Shown here piece by piece: positions 52,190 to 59,643 of a DNA stretch of 64,000 nucleotides. Both the position numbers and the translations under genes were made by a program. This DNA comes from an uncultured Dorea sp. (GTDB taxonomy: Bacteria > Bacillota > Clostridia > Lachnospirales > Lachnospiraceae): contig CAJTVY010000001.1 of NCBI GenBank assembly GCA_910579925.1, positions 62,001 to 126,000 on the forward strand. Reading direction: 5' to 3'. Position 1 is the stretch's first letter. The number at the start of each line of letters is the position of its first letter. Under the pieces are notes generated by a model, which saw only the letters and a program-made list of their open reading frames with translations, did no database searches and was not told the origin of the DNA.

Positions 52190-52933
52190 ATGTTAGAAAT
52201 TGCAATCTGTGACGATGAGACGGTCATGCGAGAAGAGATCTCCTTTCATTTTTCAAATTACATGGCGAAAAGTCAGGATATGGCTTATCGCATCACCGGC
52301 TTTGAGAACGGGAAACAGCTTCTTGCATGCGGTCAGGAATTTGACTTGATATTTCTGGATATCCAGATGGAACAGCCCGACGGAATGGAGACGGCAAAAA
52401 GGCTTAGGCAGATGGGGAGCTTAAGCCGGGTGGTCTTTGTGACCGTATTGAAAGAGTGTGTGTTCGAAGCGTTTGAGGTGGAAGCCAGCGACTACCTGAT
52501 CAAACCGCTGGACACTGGGCGTTTTATACGGACCATGGACCGGGTGTTCCGCCATATCAAGTCAAAGCAGGAGGAAAGGCTTCTGGTGCAGCGGGGGAAT
52601 CAAAGCCAGGTAGTCCTGCTGTCCGAGACTGTATACTGCGAAGTCCAGGGGCGGAAAATCTATATTCATCAGAAAAGCGGGGAAGTGATCGACTATTATA
52701 ACAGGATGGAGAATCTGAAAAGCCGTGTAGACGGGCGGTTCTTCCAGTGCCACAGGAGTTATCTGGTGAACCTTGACTATGTACGAGGCTGCGAAGCAGG
52801 ACAGGTTTTGCTGCCCAATGGAGAGAGGATTCCCTTGTCAAGGCTTCGGGAGCGGGAGCTGACACAGGCGCTTCTGCGGCATATGAAGGCAAGAAGGATA
52901 GATGAAAAGCATAAGGATTGTCCATCAACATGA
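52190..52933 (+). CDS. LytTR-family response regulator (AgrA-like)
   Basis: Translation from 52190 gives MLEIAICDDETVMREE, the normal opening of this family. ATG at 52187 and 52175 are alternatives. The receiver domain has the acidic pair in CDDE, the phospho-acceptor Asp in LIFLDIQMEQPDG and the Lys in YLIKPLD. From about residue 135 comes a LytTR DNA-binding domain (VYCEVQGRKIYIHQKSG, FFQCHRSYLVNLDYV, IPLSRLRERELTQALL). It is paired with the sensor kinase that starts 43 bases later. No AgrB/AgrD-like peptide genes are adjacent, so the signal is unknown. Confidence 0.9.
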   Translation: MLEIAICDDETVMREEISFHFSNYMAKSQDMAYRITGFENGKQLLACGQEFDLIFLDIQMEQPDGMETAKRLRQMGSLSRVVFVTVLKECVFEAFEVEASDYLIKPLDTGRFIRTMDRVFRHIKSKQEERLLVQRGNQSQVVLLSETVYCEVQGRKIYIHQKSGEVIDYYNRMENLKSRVDGRFFQCHRSYLVNLDYVRGCEAGQVLLPNGERIPLSRLRERELTQALLRHMKARRIDEKHKDCPST

Positions 52934-52976
52934 ACGGTATCGCTTCATGGTAATACAATACACTAGGAGGCCGGAT

Positions 52977-54257
52977 ATGGATTGGTTCAGTTTTTTACTT
53001 GTTGTCTTTACGCTTACCGGAATCAGTATTACGCATATCGTCTTTATCGCCCGTATTACCGGAAAAGGATGGAAAACCTGGCAGATGATCGTTTATTTTA
53101 TCATACTTTGCCTGATTCAGAAGATTTGCGTCGTGTTGAATTTTCTTGATTTCATTTCTATCTGCGGAGAAATATCAGCATTATATGCCATGAGCCGGTG
53201 GGCGTTCGCAAACCGCCCTTCCGTGTCCTGGGTGGCGTCGATCCTGGCTGTTTATGTTACGCAGCTTTCATTCGGGATTATGAATGCTGTGGAAATCCTG
53301 CTGATGCCGCCGTCTGTCAGAGGTTTGCTGTTATATTTTATCATTATTCTGGCGACTGTGGTTACATTCATGCTGAACGTCTTCTGTTATGCATTTATCC
53401 CAAAGTTTTTAACACTGGAAGAAGAAAGTTCCTATATCTGGATTTTGTTGTTATCTGGTCTGTTTTTCTGTGCGGCTGAATTTTATATCATGCAGAATTC
53501 CTATGTTGATGTGAGTTTTCATGAGCCGGGAAAGCATTTGCTGCTTCTGGCGCTGCAGGTATTAGGACTTGGCGCGCTCTGCTGTACCCTGTATGCATAT
53601 GGAAGGGCGTGTTCGGAGCTTAAGACCAAGTCAGAACTGGCTTCCTTATCCCAGGCGGCACAGGCTCAAAAGACCTATATTGCGGAGGCGCAGATGCGGT
53701 ATGGGAAAACACGGGCGTTCCGTCATGATATTAAGAATCATTTATCAGTGTTGGGAAATCTGCTGAATACAGGGCAGATTGGAGAGGCGAAAGATTACCT
53801 GGAAAAACTGGAACACAAAACAGGCGAGTTATCGTTTCCATACCAGACGGGTAATCCTGTTGTGGATGTGCTGCTGGGAGAGAAGATGGATCTGGCAAGG
53901 CTTAAGGGGATTGAGACGGAAGTTTCCGTCCTCCTGCCAAGGAACAGCGGGATTGATGACTTTGACCTGTGTGTGATATTTGCAAATGCACTGGATAATG
54001 CGCTGGAGGCTTGTTCTGCCCTTGCGGATGCAAGGAAAATGATTACGGTGAGCGCAGAGCGGCAGGGAAACTATTATATGCTGGAATTCGATAATAGCTG
54101 CGCCGCGGGAACGGACGGGGTGGCAGGAATCGGTCTTTCCAATGTAAAGGCGGTGACGGAAAAATATCATGGAGCAATGCTGACCGAGTATGAAAACCAA
54201 AGGTTCCGGCTGAATGTGCTGCTGAAGCTTGAAATGCATTCTGATACATCAGAATGA
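52977..54257 (+). CDS. GHKL-type sensor histidine kinase (AgrC-like)
   Basis: The ATG at 52977 is placed 6 bases after AGGAGG; an upstream in-frame ATG overlaps the regulator gene. The protein has 426 residues. Six or seven membrane helices fill residues 1-210, the usual sensor of AgrC-type kinases. A coiled coil leads to the phospho-acceptor region FRHDIKNHLSVLGNLLN. The ATP site has the N box NALDNALEAC and the G box GIGLSNVKAVTEKYHG. It should phosphorylate the neighbouring LytTR regulator in response to an extracellular signal. Confidence 0.9.
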   Translation: MDWFSFLLVVFTLTGISITHIVFIARITGKGWKTWQMIVYFIILCLIQKICVVLNFLDFISICGEISALYAMSRWAFANRPSVSWVASILAVYVTQLSFGIMNAVEILLMPPSVRGLLLYFIIILATVVTFMLNVFCYAFIPKFLTLEEESSYIWILLLSGLFFCAAEFYIMQNSYVDVSFHEPGKHLLLLALQVLGLGALCCTLYAYGRACSELKTKSELASLSQAAQAQKTYIAEAQMRYGKTRAFRHDIKNHLSVLGNLLNTGQIGEAKDYLEKLEHKTGELSFPYQTGNPVVDVLLGEKMDLARLKGIETEVSVLLPRNSGIDDFDLCVIFANALDNALEACSALADARKMITVSAERQGNYYMLEFDNSCAAGTDGVAGIGLSNVKAVTEKYHGAMLTEYENQRFRLNVLLKLEMHSDTSE

Positions 54258-54438
54258 CAGGTCATGCCAAATCCATTGCAATCCTGGGGGAACGGGGTAA
54301 AATGGTATTGTAAGCAGATGAGTTGAGAGGCTGTTATGCGTATTGGTCACAAGACGGTGAATCAGTACAGGGGTGTTATTTTAGCATTACGGTATAGCAG
54401 GATGGAACGCCCGACAGCGCACAAGAAGGAGGAAGAAT

Positions 54439-54927
54439 ATGGGACCGATTTCAAGAGTGAATGCAGGACCGACAGATCCGTATTTGCAGTGGAGAGAAAG
54501 GCTGGAGGAGAAAAAGGCTGAGAAGGAATCTGGTTTTGCGAAGGATGACGGGAGAGTTCCGGCACGGCGTACAAGGGATGAATATGTTCCGGGACCAGAC
54601 AGGACCCCTGAATCTGAAAAACTTCCGGGAAATGAGGAAGAGCAGGATCAGAATGCAGGGAAGGCAGACGGGACGCAGCCGGACCAGGCTGCAAAGAAGG
54701 CGGCCGGGAAAGAACCAGAGAGGTGCAGGTGCAGCACGGATAAGGTTGACCGTGAGATTGAAAAGTTAAAGAAGCGCAAAAAGGAGCTGGAAGGTCAGCT
54801 TCGGACGGAGGATGATGAAAGTAAGATTCAGGTTTTAGAGCAGGAACTTGCGCAGGTAGAAAGGGAGCTTGGCCGGAAAGATAATGACGGATACAGACGC
54901 CAGCATATGGTGGTAACGAAGATGTGA
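54439..54927 (+). CDS. Charged, low-complexity coiled-coil protein of unknown function
   Basis: A strong AAGGAGGAA stands before the ATG. The product has 162 residues: a disordered, Pro/Asp/Glu/Lys-rich first 100 residues (MGPISRVNAGPTDPYLQWRERLEEKK), a short CRC motif and a coiled coil at about residues 105-150 (DKVDREIEKLKKRKKELEGQL). There is no signal peptide. I do not recognise the family. Similar small charged proteins with this opening occur in Lachnospiraceae, but I can assign no role. Confidence 0.65.
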   Translation: MGPISRVNAGPTDPYLQWRERLEEKKAEKESGFAKDDGRVPARRTRDEYVPGPDRTPESEKLPGNEEEQDQNAGKADGTQPDQAAKKAAGKEPERCRCSTDKVDREIEKLKKRKKELEGQLRTEDDESKIQVLEQELAQVERELGRKDNDGYRRQHMVVTKM

Positions 54928-55449
54928 AGATAATAAAAGATAGTAGATATGAGGACGCCGGAAAATGTTTTCCGGCGTCTTCAGGATATAAGGAGTTTAG
55001 CGAATTCTTAAAGAATGTTTTCTGAAAGCAATCACAATGATTCCCAGAATTACCCACATGATATACAGAAGAAAACGTGAAAATTCCCGATAAAAGGGAG
55101 GATGCCGGGTGATCGATGATTCAATCCCCGGCATGTATTATGAAAAAGTTTTGTCGAAAATAGTTTAAAAACTATTAGTAAATGGTCTTAATCTTATCTC
55201 GAATTACTTCGATGAATTTAGTATAAGCCAGATCTGTGAAGAAATCATGTTGAAGAAATGAAGGTTTTTTGAAAGATGAATGAACAAATTATGAACAGTA
55301 ATAACCGAGCTGTAACACACACAGATAAGGAAGATTTTGCCAGGAATAGGTTGGAAAAAAAAAGAAAATGATTTATACTATCCAATGCATAGTATATCGC
55401 CCCGGATTTTTTTCGGGGCGTGTAGGAAGGACCAGGAGGAAAGAAGAGA
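54928..55449. other. 522-base gap with hairpins but no convincing gene
   Basis: Three hairpins are visible. The first is a 12-bp perfect stem at 54954-54979 (GACGCCGGAAAA with TTTTCCGGCGTC), a likely end of the preceding transcript although no T run follows. The second pairs ATGCCGGG (55102-55109) with CCCGGCAT (55127-55134). The third pairs CGCCCCG (55398-55404) with CGGGGCG (55414-55420) in the leader of the next gene. A 45-codon frame lies on the - strand (54997-55134) but lacks a ribosome site. Confidence 0.6.
54954..54979. terminator. Perfect 12-bp hairpin after the coiled-coil gene
   Basis: The stem GACGCCGGAAAA / TTTTCCGGCGTC has a two-base loop and lies 26 bases after the stop. It lacks a downstream T run on either strand, so termination is plausible but not certain. 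Confidence 0.45.
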
Positions 55450-56466
55450 ATGAAGTATGTTTCATTTGCAATTCCATGTTACAATTCACAGGACTATATG
55501 GAACGGGCGATCGAGAGTATTCTGCCAGGCGGCGACGAGGTTGAGATTCTGATCGTTAATGACGGTTCCACTGACAGTACATCAAAGATTGCACATGAGT
55601 ATAAGGAAAAGTACCCAGGCATTGTACGGGTGATTGATAAAGAGAACGGCGGCCACGGAGATGCGGTCAATGAAGGGCTAAGTGCGGCCAGGGGGAAATA
55701 TTTTAAGGTAGTGGACAGTGATGACTGGGTGGATGGAGAGGCTCTTTGCCAGATTCTGACTCTGTTTCGTAATCTGGAGGATGAGGGTGAGCAGATCGAC
55801 ATGCTGGTATCTAACTTTGTTTATGAGAAGGCGGGGGCTGATCATAAGAAATGTGTTCACTATCGCAATGCTCTGCCCCAGGACGAGATATTCCGCTGGG
55901 ATGATATCGGGCATTTCCGGCTGGATCAGTATATTCTGATGCATTCAGTGATTTACCGTACAGATCTTCTTAAGCTGATCCAGATGAAACTGCCGAAGCA
56001 TACCTTTTATGTAGATAATATTTATGTGTACTATCCGCTGCCCCATGTCCGTAAGATTTACTACCTGGATGTGGATTTCTACCGTTATTTTATTGGCAGG
56101 GACGACCAGTCTGTGAACGAGAAGAATATGATTGCAAGAGCAGATCAGCAGATCTATGTCACAAAGACTATGATTGATATGTATGATCTCAGGAAGATTT
56201 CAAGCAGGAAATTAAGACAGTACATGGTGAATTATCTGGCGATCATGATGACGGTCTCCTCGATTATTCTGATTCGTTCCAAGACGAAGGAAAATATCGA
56301 AAAGAAGAGGGAATTGTGGAAGTACCTTAAGATGAAGGACTTTAAGGCGTATTTTAAAATACGGTATGGGATTCTCGGTCAGACTATGAACATTCCGGGG
56401 AAATCCGGCCGTAAGATTTCATCTCTTGTATACAGCGTAGCAAGGAGAATTATTGGATTTAACTAA
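55450..56466 (+). CDS. Family 2 glycosyltransferase, solitary
   Basis: The 338-residue protein opens with MKYVSFAIPCYNSQ, then ILIVNDGSTDSTS, KENGGHGDAVNEGL and the metal motif VVDSDDWVDG. This subgroup is common as a single gene in Firmicutes. It may glycosylate a lipid or wall polymer rather than belong to a capsule operon. It stands alone with its own leader, which has a GC-rich hairpin at 55398-55420, and GGACCAGGAGGAAAG before the ATG. There is no C-terminal membrane helix, and the basic tail could bind the membrane. Confidence 0.85.
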   Translation: MKYVSFAIPCYNSQDYMERAIESILPGGDEVEILIVNDGSTDSTSKIAHEYKEKYPGIVRVIDKENGGHGDAVNEGLSAARGKYFKVVDSDDWVDGEALCQILTLFRNLEDEGEQIDMLVSNFVYEKAGADHKKCVHYRNALPQDEIFRWDDIGHFRLDQYILMHSVIYRTDLLKLIQMKLPKHTFYVDNIYVYYPLPHVRKIYYLDVDFYRYFIGRDDQSVNEKNMIARADQQIYVTKTMIDMYDLRKISSRKLRQYMVNYLAIMMTVSSIILIRSKTKENIEKKRELWKYLKMKDFKAYFKIRYGILGQTMNIPGKSGRKISSLVYSVARRIIGFN

Positions 56467-56613
56467 GCCGTGCTTCGGGTTATGAGATAATCTGGCGGCA
56501 GAAAACGCATAATTTGTTTTTTATGTCACATACTAAAAGATTATAAGGGGACTTAAGGAAGACGGTTACGCTGTTTTTTTGGGGTTCCTGGAAAATGAAA
56601 AGGAGAATGTGAC

Positions 56614-57228
56614 ATGGCGGTTGAATTTCAGTCGAGCAAGACGAGGGAGAATCTGATGAGGGCGTTTGCCGGGGAGAGCCAGGCGAGAAACCGGTATACC
56701 ATTGCGGCGGATGCGGCAAAGAAACAGGGACTTTATTCTATCCAGCAGGTATTTTTGTTTACGGCGGACCAGGAGCGGGCACATGCGGAACGCTATTATG
56801 ATCTGCTTAAGAGCCTGTCGGGGACAACGATTGAGATCTCGGGCGGATATCCGGTGGATCATTTTGACGATGTAGTAAAGTTGTTGAAGAGGGCAGAGCA
56901 CAATGAGATGGAAGAGGCGGATGATGTCTACCAGGCGTTTGGAAATGTGGCGAAAGAAGAAGGATTTCTTGAAGTGGCGTCTACATTTTTCCAGATTGCG
57001 GAGGTGGAAGCTGTGCATGGCAGACGGTTTCGGAAGCTTTCGGAGATGCTGGAGCAGAATAAGTTTTTTGAATGCGAGAGCGAGGGAAAGTGGATGTGTA
57101 TGAACTGCGGGCATATTCAGTCGGGAAAAATGGTTCCGCCCATGTGTCCTGTCTGCAGGTATGAGCGGGGGTATTTCATCCCTGTGGAGATTGCGCCTTA
57201 TCTTGGATTTGATTTTATTAAGAAATAG
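56614..57228 (+). CDS. Rubrerythrin
   Basis: The protein (204 residues) has a four-helix ferritin-like domain with the diiron ligands in FAGESQARNRY, DQERAHAERY, AEHNEMEEADDVY and AEVEAVHGRRF. A rubredoxin-like domain follows with the iron-binding pairs CMNCGH and CPVCRY. It reduces hydrogen peroxide to water using electrons from rubredoxin, so it protects an anaerobe against oxygen. The ATG follows AAAGGAGAATG. It is a single-gene unit closed by a terminator. Confidence 0.95.
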   Translation: MAVEFQSSKTRENLMRAFAGESQARNRYTIAADAAKKQGLYSIQQVFLFTADQERAHAERYYDLLKSLSGTTIEISGGYPVDHFDDVVKLLKRAEHNEMEEADDVYQAFGNVAKEEGFLEVASTFFQIAEVEAVHGRRFRKLSEMLEQNKFFECESEGKWMCMNCGHIQSGKMVPPMCPVCRYERGYFIPVEIAPYLGFDFIKK

Positions 57229-57240
57229 GGTGGAGAGTAA

Positions 57241-57283
57241 AGCAGATAACGGGAACTTATATAGTACCGGTTATCTGCTTTTT
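57241..57283 (+). terminator. Rho-independent terminator of the rubrerythrin gene
   Basis: GCAGATAAC(GG) at 57242-57252 pairs with (CCGG)TTATCTGC at 57267-57278, with one bulge, and five T follow to 57283. It is 13 bases past the stop. Confidence 0.88.
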
Positions 57284-57404
57284 CATGATATGGGAAACTC
57301 TTTATTTCATAGGACGTACTGCATTTTGAATACATTATAGTGTGAGCGGATTACCGGGCATTTATCAAAAAGAAATGAAAGAATATCTGTAAAGAAGGGA
57401 TTAT

Positions 57405-59150
57405 ATGGCGAGTCAGAAGATCGAAAATTTGTTGAATTTAGCGCTGGATGCGACGCCAGAGGAGCGGGAAAAGTCGTTGGAACTGGATGTGGGGTATGAT
57501 TCGGCGGAGAAGGAATGGGATCTGATTGTGAAATATTCGGGAAGCCTTGAGCAGGTGAGAGAACTGGCCTTGCGGGTGGTGGAACTGCAGAATGAGTATG
57601 CAATTATCACGGTGAGGGAGTCGGATATTGAGGCGCTGGCAAAGCTTTCGGAGATTGAGTATATTGAGAAACCGAAGAGACTGTTTTTCCAGGTCGCAAA
57701 TGGGAGACGGGTATCCTGTATCAATGCGGTACAGGATACCCGTTTTTCGCTGTTTGGACAAAACGTTCTGGTTGGAATTATCGACTCGGGAATCGAGTAT
57801 GAGAATGCAGATTTTCGCAATGAAGACGGGACGACAAGAATCTGCGCACTCTGGGATCAGTCCCTTACACCTGGGGAGGGAAGGGTTCCTCCAGAAGGGT
57901 ATGCCGTGGGGGCAGAGTATACGGCAGAGCAGATTAATGAGGCCCTTAAGGAACCAACGTTGATGGGAAGGAGGAAGATTGTACCGAGCGAGGACACCTC
58001 CGGGCATGGAACGGCCGTAGCCGGGGTAGCGGCGGGAAATGGAAGAAACAGTAACGGGCAGTATGCGGGGGTGGCTCCGAAAAGTGAGCTGCTGGTGGTA
58101 AAACTGGGGAATCCAAGGCAGGAGGGGTTTCCGCGGACTACGGAACTTATGCAGGGGCTGGATTATGTGGTCAGAAAGGCATTGGAGCTTCGGATGCCGG
58201 TGGCTGTGAATATTAGTTTTGGGAATACTTACGGTTCTCATGACGGGACTTCTTTGTTGGAACGGTTCATTGATGATATTTCGAATATCTGGAAGAGCTG
58301 TATCTGCATTGGCTCTGGAAACGAAGCCGCCAGCGCGGGGCATACGTCCGGTGTGATGAAGAATGGAAGAGAGGAGATTATTCAATTGGCGGTGCAGAGC
58401 AGCCAGCCGGCGTTGAGTGTGCAGATCTGGAAGGAATACACGGATGTAGTGGATATTTCCATCATGACTCCTGGCGGGGTGACGGTAGGGCCGATTCAGG
58501 AGATTCTGGGGCCGCAGAGATTTTCGGTTGGTCAGACAGAAATTCTATTGTATTATGGGGAGCCCAGCCCTTACAGTACGGCGCAGGAGATCTATATTGA
58601 TATGCTTCCGAAAGAGACGTATGTGGCCAGCGGGGTGTGGAGATTTATTCTGAATCCGCAAAAGGTGGTGTCTGGGGCGTATGAATTGTGGCTTCCCAGT
58701 GAGAATGTGCTGAACCAGGGGACGGGATTTTTGTTTCCAAGGGATCAGACGACATTGACGATTCCGTCTACGGCGGGGAGGGTGATTACGGTGGGGGCTT
58801 ATAATGCGCTGACCTTCGCTTATGCGGATTTTTCTGGGAGGGGATATACCAGGGAGACGAATCTGGTGAAGCCGGATATCGTGGCGCCGGGAGTGGATGT
58901 GACTACGGCGGCGGTTGGGGGAGGATATGCGCAGTTTACGGGGACTTCTTTTGCGACGCCTTTTGTGACGGGTGGGGCGGCGCTTATGATGGAGTGGGGG
59001 ATTGTGAAGGGGAATGATGCTTATCTGTATGGGGAGAAGGTGAAGGCTTATTTGAGGCGCGGGGCAAAGCCGTTGCCGGGATTTGACGTGTATCCCAATC
59101 CGCAGGTGGGGTATGGGGCGCTGTGTGTGAGGGATAGTCTGCCGGGGTAG
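57405..59150 (+). CDS. Subtilisin-like serine peptidase (S8 family, Csp-type)
   Basis: The protein has 581 residues and no export signal. About 110 N-terminal residues form a pro-region that resembles the start of Csp proteases. The triad is complete: Asp127 in GIIDSGIEYEN, His201 in SGHGTAVAGVAAG and Ser515 in TGTSFATPFVTGGAA. A jelly-roll insertion of about 130 residues lies between the His and Ser parts (SSQPALSVQIWKEYTDVV to ASGVWRFILNPQ), as in CspB of Clostridium, which activates the spore-cortex hydrolase SleC. No sleC or partner csp gene is next to it, so the germination role is uncertain. Spacing suggests a single-gene unit. Confidence 0.88.
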   Translation: MASQKIENLLNLALDATPEEREKSLELDVGYDSAEKEWDLIVKYSGSLEQVRELALRVVELQNEYAIITVRESDIEALAKLSEIEYIEKPKRLFFQVANGRRVSCINAVQDTRFSLFGQNVLVGIIDSGIEYENADFRNEDGTTRICALWDQSLTPGEGRVPPEGYAVGAEYTAEQINEALKEPTLMGRRKIVPSEDTSGHGTAVAGVAAGNGRNSNGQYAGVAPKSELLVVKLGNPRQEGFPRTTELMQGLDYVVRKALELRMPVAVNISFGNTYGSHDGTSLLERFIDDISNIWKSCICIGSGNEAASAGHTSGVMKNGREEIIQLAVQSSQPALSVQIWKEYTDVVDISIMTPGGVTVGPIQEILGPQRFSVGQTEILLYYGEPSPYSTAQEIYIDMLPKETYVASGVWRFILNPQKVVSGAYELWLPSENVLNQGTGFLFPRDQTTLTIPSTAGRVITVGAYNALTFAYADFSGRGYTRETNLVKPDIVAPGVDVTTAAVGGGYAQFTGTSFATPFVTGGAALMMEWGIVKGNDAYLYGEKVKAYLRRGAKPLPGFDVYPNPQVGYGALCVRDSLPG

Positions 59151-59643
59151 AATGGAGATAATTTGGTAAAGCCCCAAAATGAATTATAGATTATAAAGCA
59201 TATGAAAATTCGAGAAGTGATTAAGCAAAATATATGTTCGTTAGTGTATAATTTTTGGTAGAAAGCATTTCAAACACGCTCTAGGAGAAATTAATAGGTA
59301 CTTGCAGATGACGGATATAAATCAGCAGCATAGATAGTTTATTATAGTAAAGGGGAGATAAGATTAGGTGAGGCAAGAGTTAATTTGGCGGTAAATTTCA
59401 CTGGACAATATAGGAGAGCTGTCTTTTCATATTTTATGCATGACGCAGGCAGCGGTGTGTAGTATAATGGAAACAGTGCAAATACTGTGCCTGTCTGTTG
59501 GTGGAGAGGAGGGCAAAATGCGAAAAACGTTTGTCATTGTCCTTGAAGACTCCAGGCATAAAGCCAGATAAAGAGCCGGCTAAAAATTATCTGTTTGCCA
59601 ATCGAAAGAGAAAACGTATGGAAAAGTATAAAGGGGAAAAAGG
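59151..59643. other. 493-base leader region upstream of the RADAR operon
   Basis: The DNA is AT-rich. A TATAAT box at 59463-59468, with an ATGACG-like -35 box 17 bases before it, is the likely promoter. A 17-codon frame with a very good ribosome site lies at 59518-59571. I see no other gene or terminator here. Confidence 0.55.
59518..59571 (+). CDS. 17-codon leader ORF upstream of rdrA
   Basis: GGAGAGGAGGG stands 4 bases before the ATG, the strongest ribosome site in this stretch. The frame reads MRKTFVIVLEDSRHKAR and stops 72 bases before rdrA. It could be a translated leader peptide that controls the defence genes, or the remnant of a larger gene. A function is not established. Confidence 0.35.
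   Translation: MRKTFVIVLEDSRHKAR

Noticed and set aside
54336..54521. A 61-codon + strand frame overlapping the coiled-coil gene
   Set aside because: It has a poor ribosome site and runs out of frame through the start of the better-supported gene at 54439.
54997..55134. A 45-codon - strand frame with one hydrophobic helix (LLYIMWVILGIIVIAF)
   Set aside because: It looks like a small membrane protein, but no ribosome site precedes the ATG and the start lies in a hairpin arm. Too weak to call a gene without expression data.
57438..58385. A 315-codon - strand frame inside the subtilisin gene
   Set aside because: The subtilisin has an intact catalytic triad in the sense frame. The antisense product is Arg/His-rich and matches nothing.
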